NCBI RefSeq assembly: GCF_000350225.1
Contig: NW_005179012.1
Location: forward strand, 62,001 to 126,000
Source: Chondrus crispus
Taxonomy: Eukaryota; Rhodophyta; Florideophyceae; Gigartinales; Gigartinaceae
DNA length: 64,000 bases
Direction of reading: 5' to 3'
Every line of letters starts with the position of its first letter. The first letter of the stretch is position 1. Shown here one piece after another: positions 63,701-64,000 of the stretch. Position numbers and translations under genes: made by a program. Below the pieces are notes generated by a model. It was not told where the DNA came from, made no database searches, and saw nothing but the letters and a program-made list of their open reading frames with translations.

Positions 63701-64000
63701 CATACCCTAAAGTTGCAAAAGCATATTTCCCGCTCATCGAGCTCTTGTGTTCTAACCATCCTCAGGAAATCGCCAAGTTGGATCACCGCACGTTCGTTCG
63801 AATCGTAGAATCCTTGAGGGAGGCATTGCAATCCCATGAAGTCTGGATGAGCTCCCAGGCAGCCTCTGCCATTGACCAGCTCTCCGCCTTTAGATTTAAG
63901 CAAGAGCTGAAACGCAGTGATCATGCACGATTGTTGCTTGCCCATGTCGAACAAAGTCCGGACTTGTTTCCATCTTGCCTAGGAATAATCTTTAACATGA
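60770..64000 (+). CDS. XPO7: Exportin-7 (RanBP16 family), 5' 1025 codons, runs off the window
   Basis: Exon 1 is 60770-60967 (66 codons). A 155-bp intron, 60968-61122, begins GTTCGT and ends CCACAG, phase 0. Exon 2 is open to the last base. Exon 1 has the importin-beta N-terminal start (LERLCEQLYTAQDSTIRKHAE type). Directly after the intron comes QLRNYVLNYLANRGPMLEQF, a family signature, and later FYQTILRILFSSG and DQLMAYPKVAKAYFPLIELL. Animal exportin-7 has about 1090 residues, so only a short C-terminus is missing. The protein is a HEAT-repeat nuclear transport receptor that binds Ran-GTP and carries proteins through nuclear pores. No stop or frameshift was seen. Confidence 0.95.

Overview
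Nuclear DNA of a eukaryote. Three genes have a short GT-AG intron close to the start codon, the longest coding blocks are otherwise uninterrupted, and the recognisable host genes are eukaryote-specific (exportin-7, DOP1/Dopey, a complex I accessory subunit, a DUF1295 membrane reductase). Few short 5'-proximal introns, compact genes and heavy, nested transposon load would suit a red alga such as a florideophyte. That is inference; an oomycete or another alga is not excluded.

Layout. 1-13.3 kb is a graveyard of cut-and-paste transposons: two pogo/DDE_1-type relics, a PiggyBac relic carrying a perfect 52-bp palindrome, a DDE_Tnp_4 relic split by a repeat whose second copy opens the window, and a PIF/Harbinger element with its transposase and its Myb-like ORF arranged tail to tail around a 154-bp inverted-repeat element. 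14.5-15.1 kb holds an STPR-repeat protein gene; 15.1-22.1 kb holds nothing I recognise except many TACTGTA/TACAGTA motifs.

22.24-34.87 kb is a nested pair. A Ty1/Copia retrotransposon (minus strand, identical LTRs, TSD GTGTT, primed at a half-tRNA-iMet type site) has had its 5' LTR split by a complete 7.9-kb DNA transposon. That transposon has TTAA target duplications and 15-bp TIRs, and encodes a Cys-rich N-terminus, a large middle region, an XPG/FEN-like nuclease split over two ORFs and a terminal CXC-type Cys cluster. I assign it to an Academ-like lineage. It is the best candidate here for a little-described system.

35.6-48.3 kb is the main host gene island: a second STPR-repeat gene, a zinc-finger/SAC3-like protein, a 2023-residue DOP1 homologue and a 104-residue complex I subunit.

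48.70-57.85 kb is a three-level nest: a small mariner-like TIR element (TA duplication) holds a second Copia element (TSD GCCAT), whose 5' LTR holds a GC-rich Helitron-like insertion with what look like captured gene fragments. 58.7-64.0 kb returns to host genes: a small ORF divergent to a DUF1295 reductase, then exportin-7, which runs off the right edge.

No rRNA, convincing tRNA or CRISPR array was seen.
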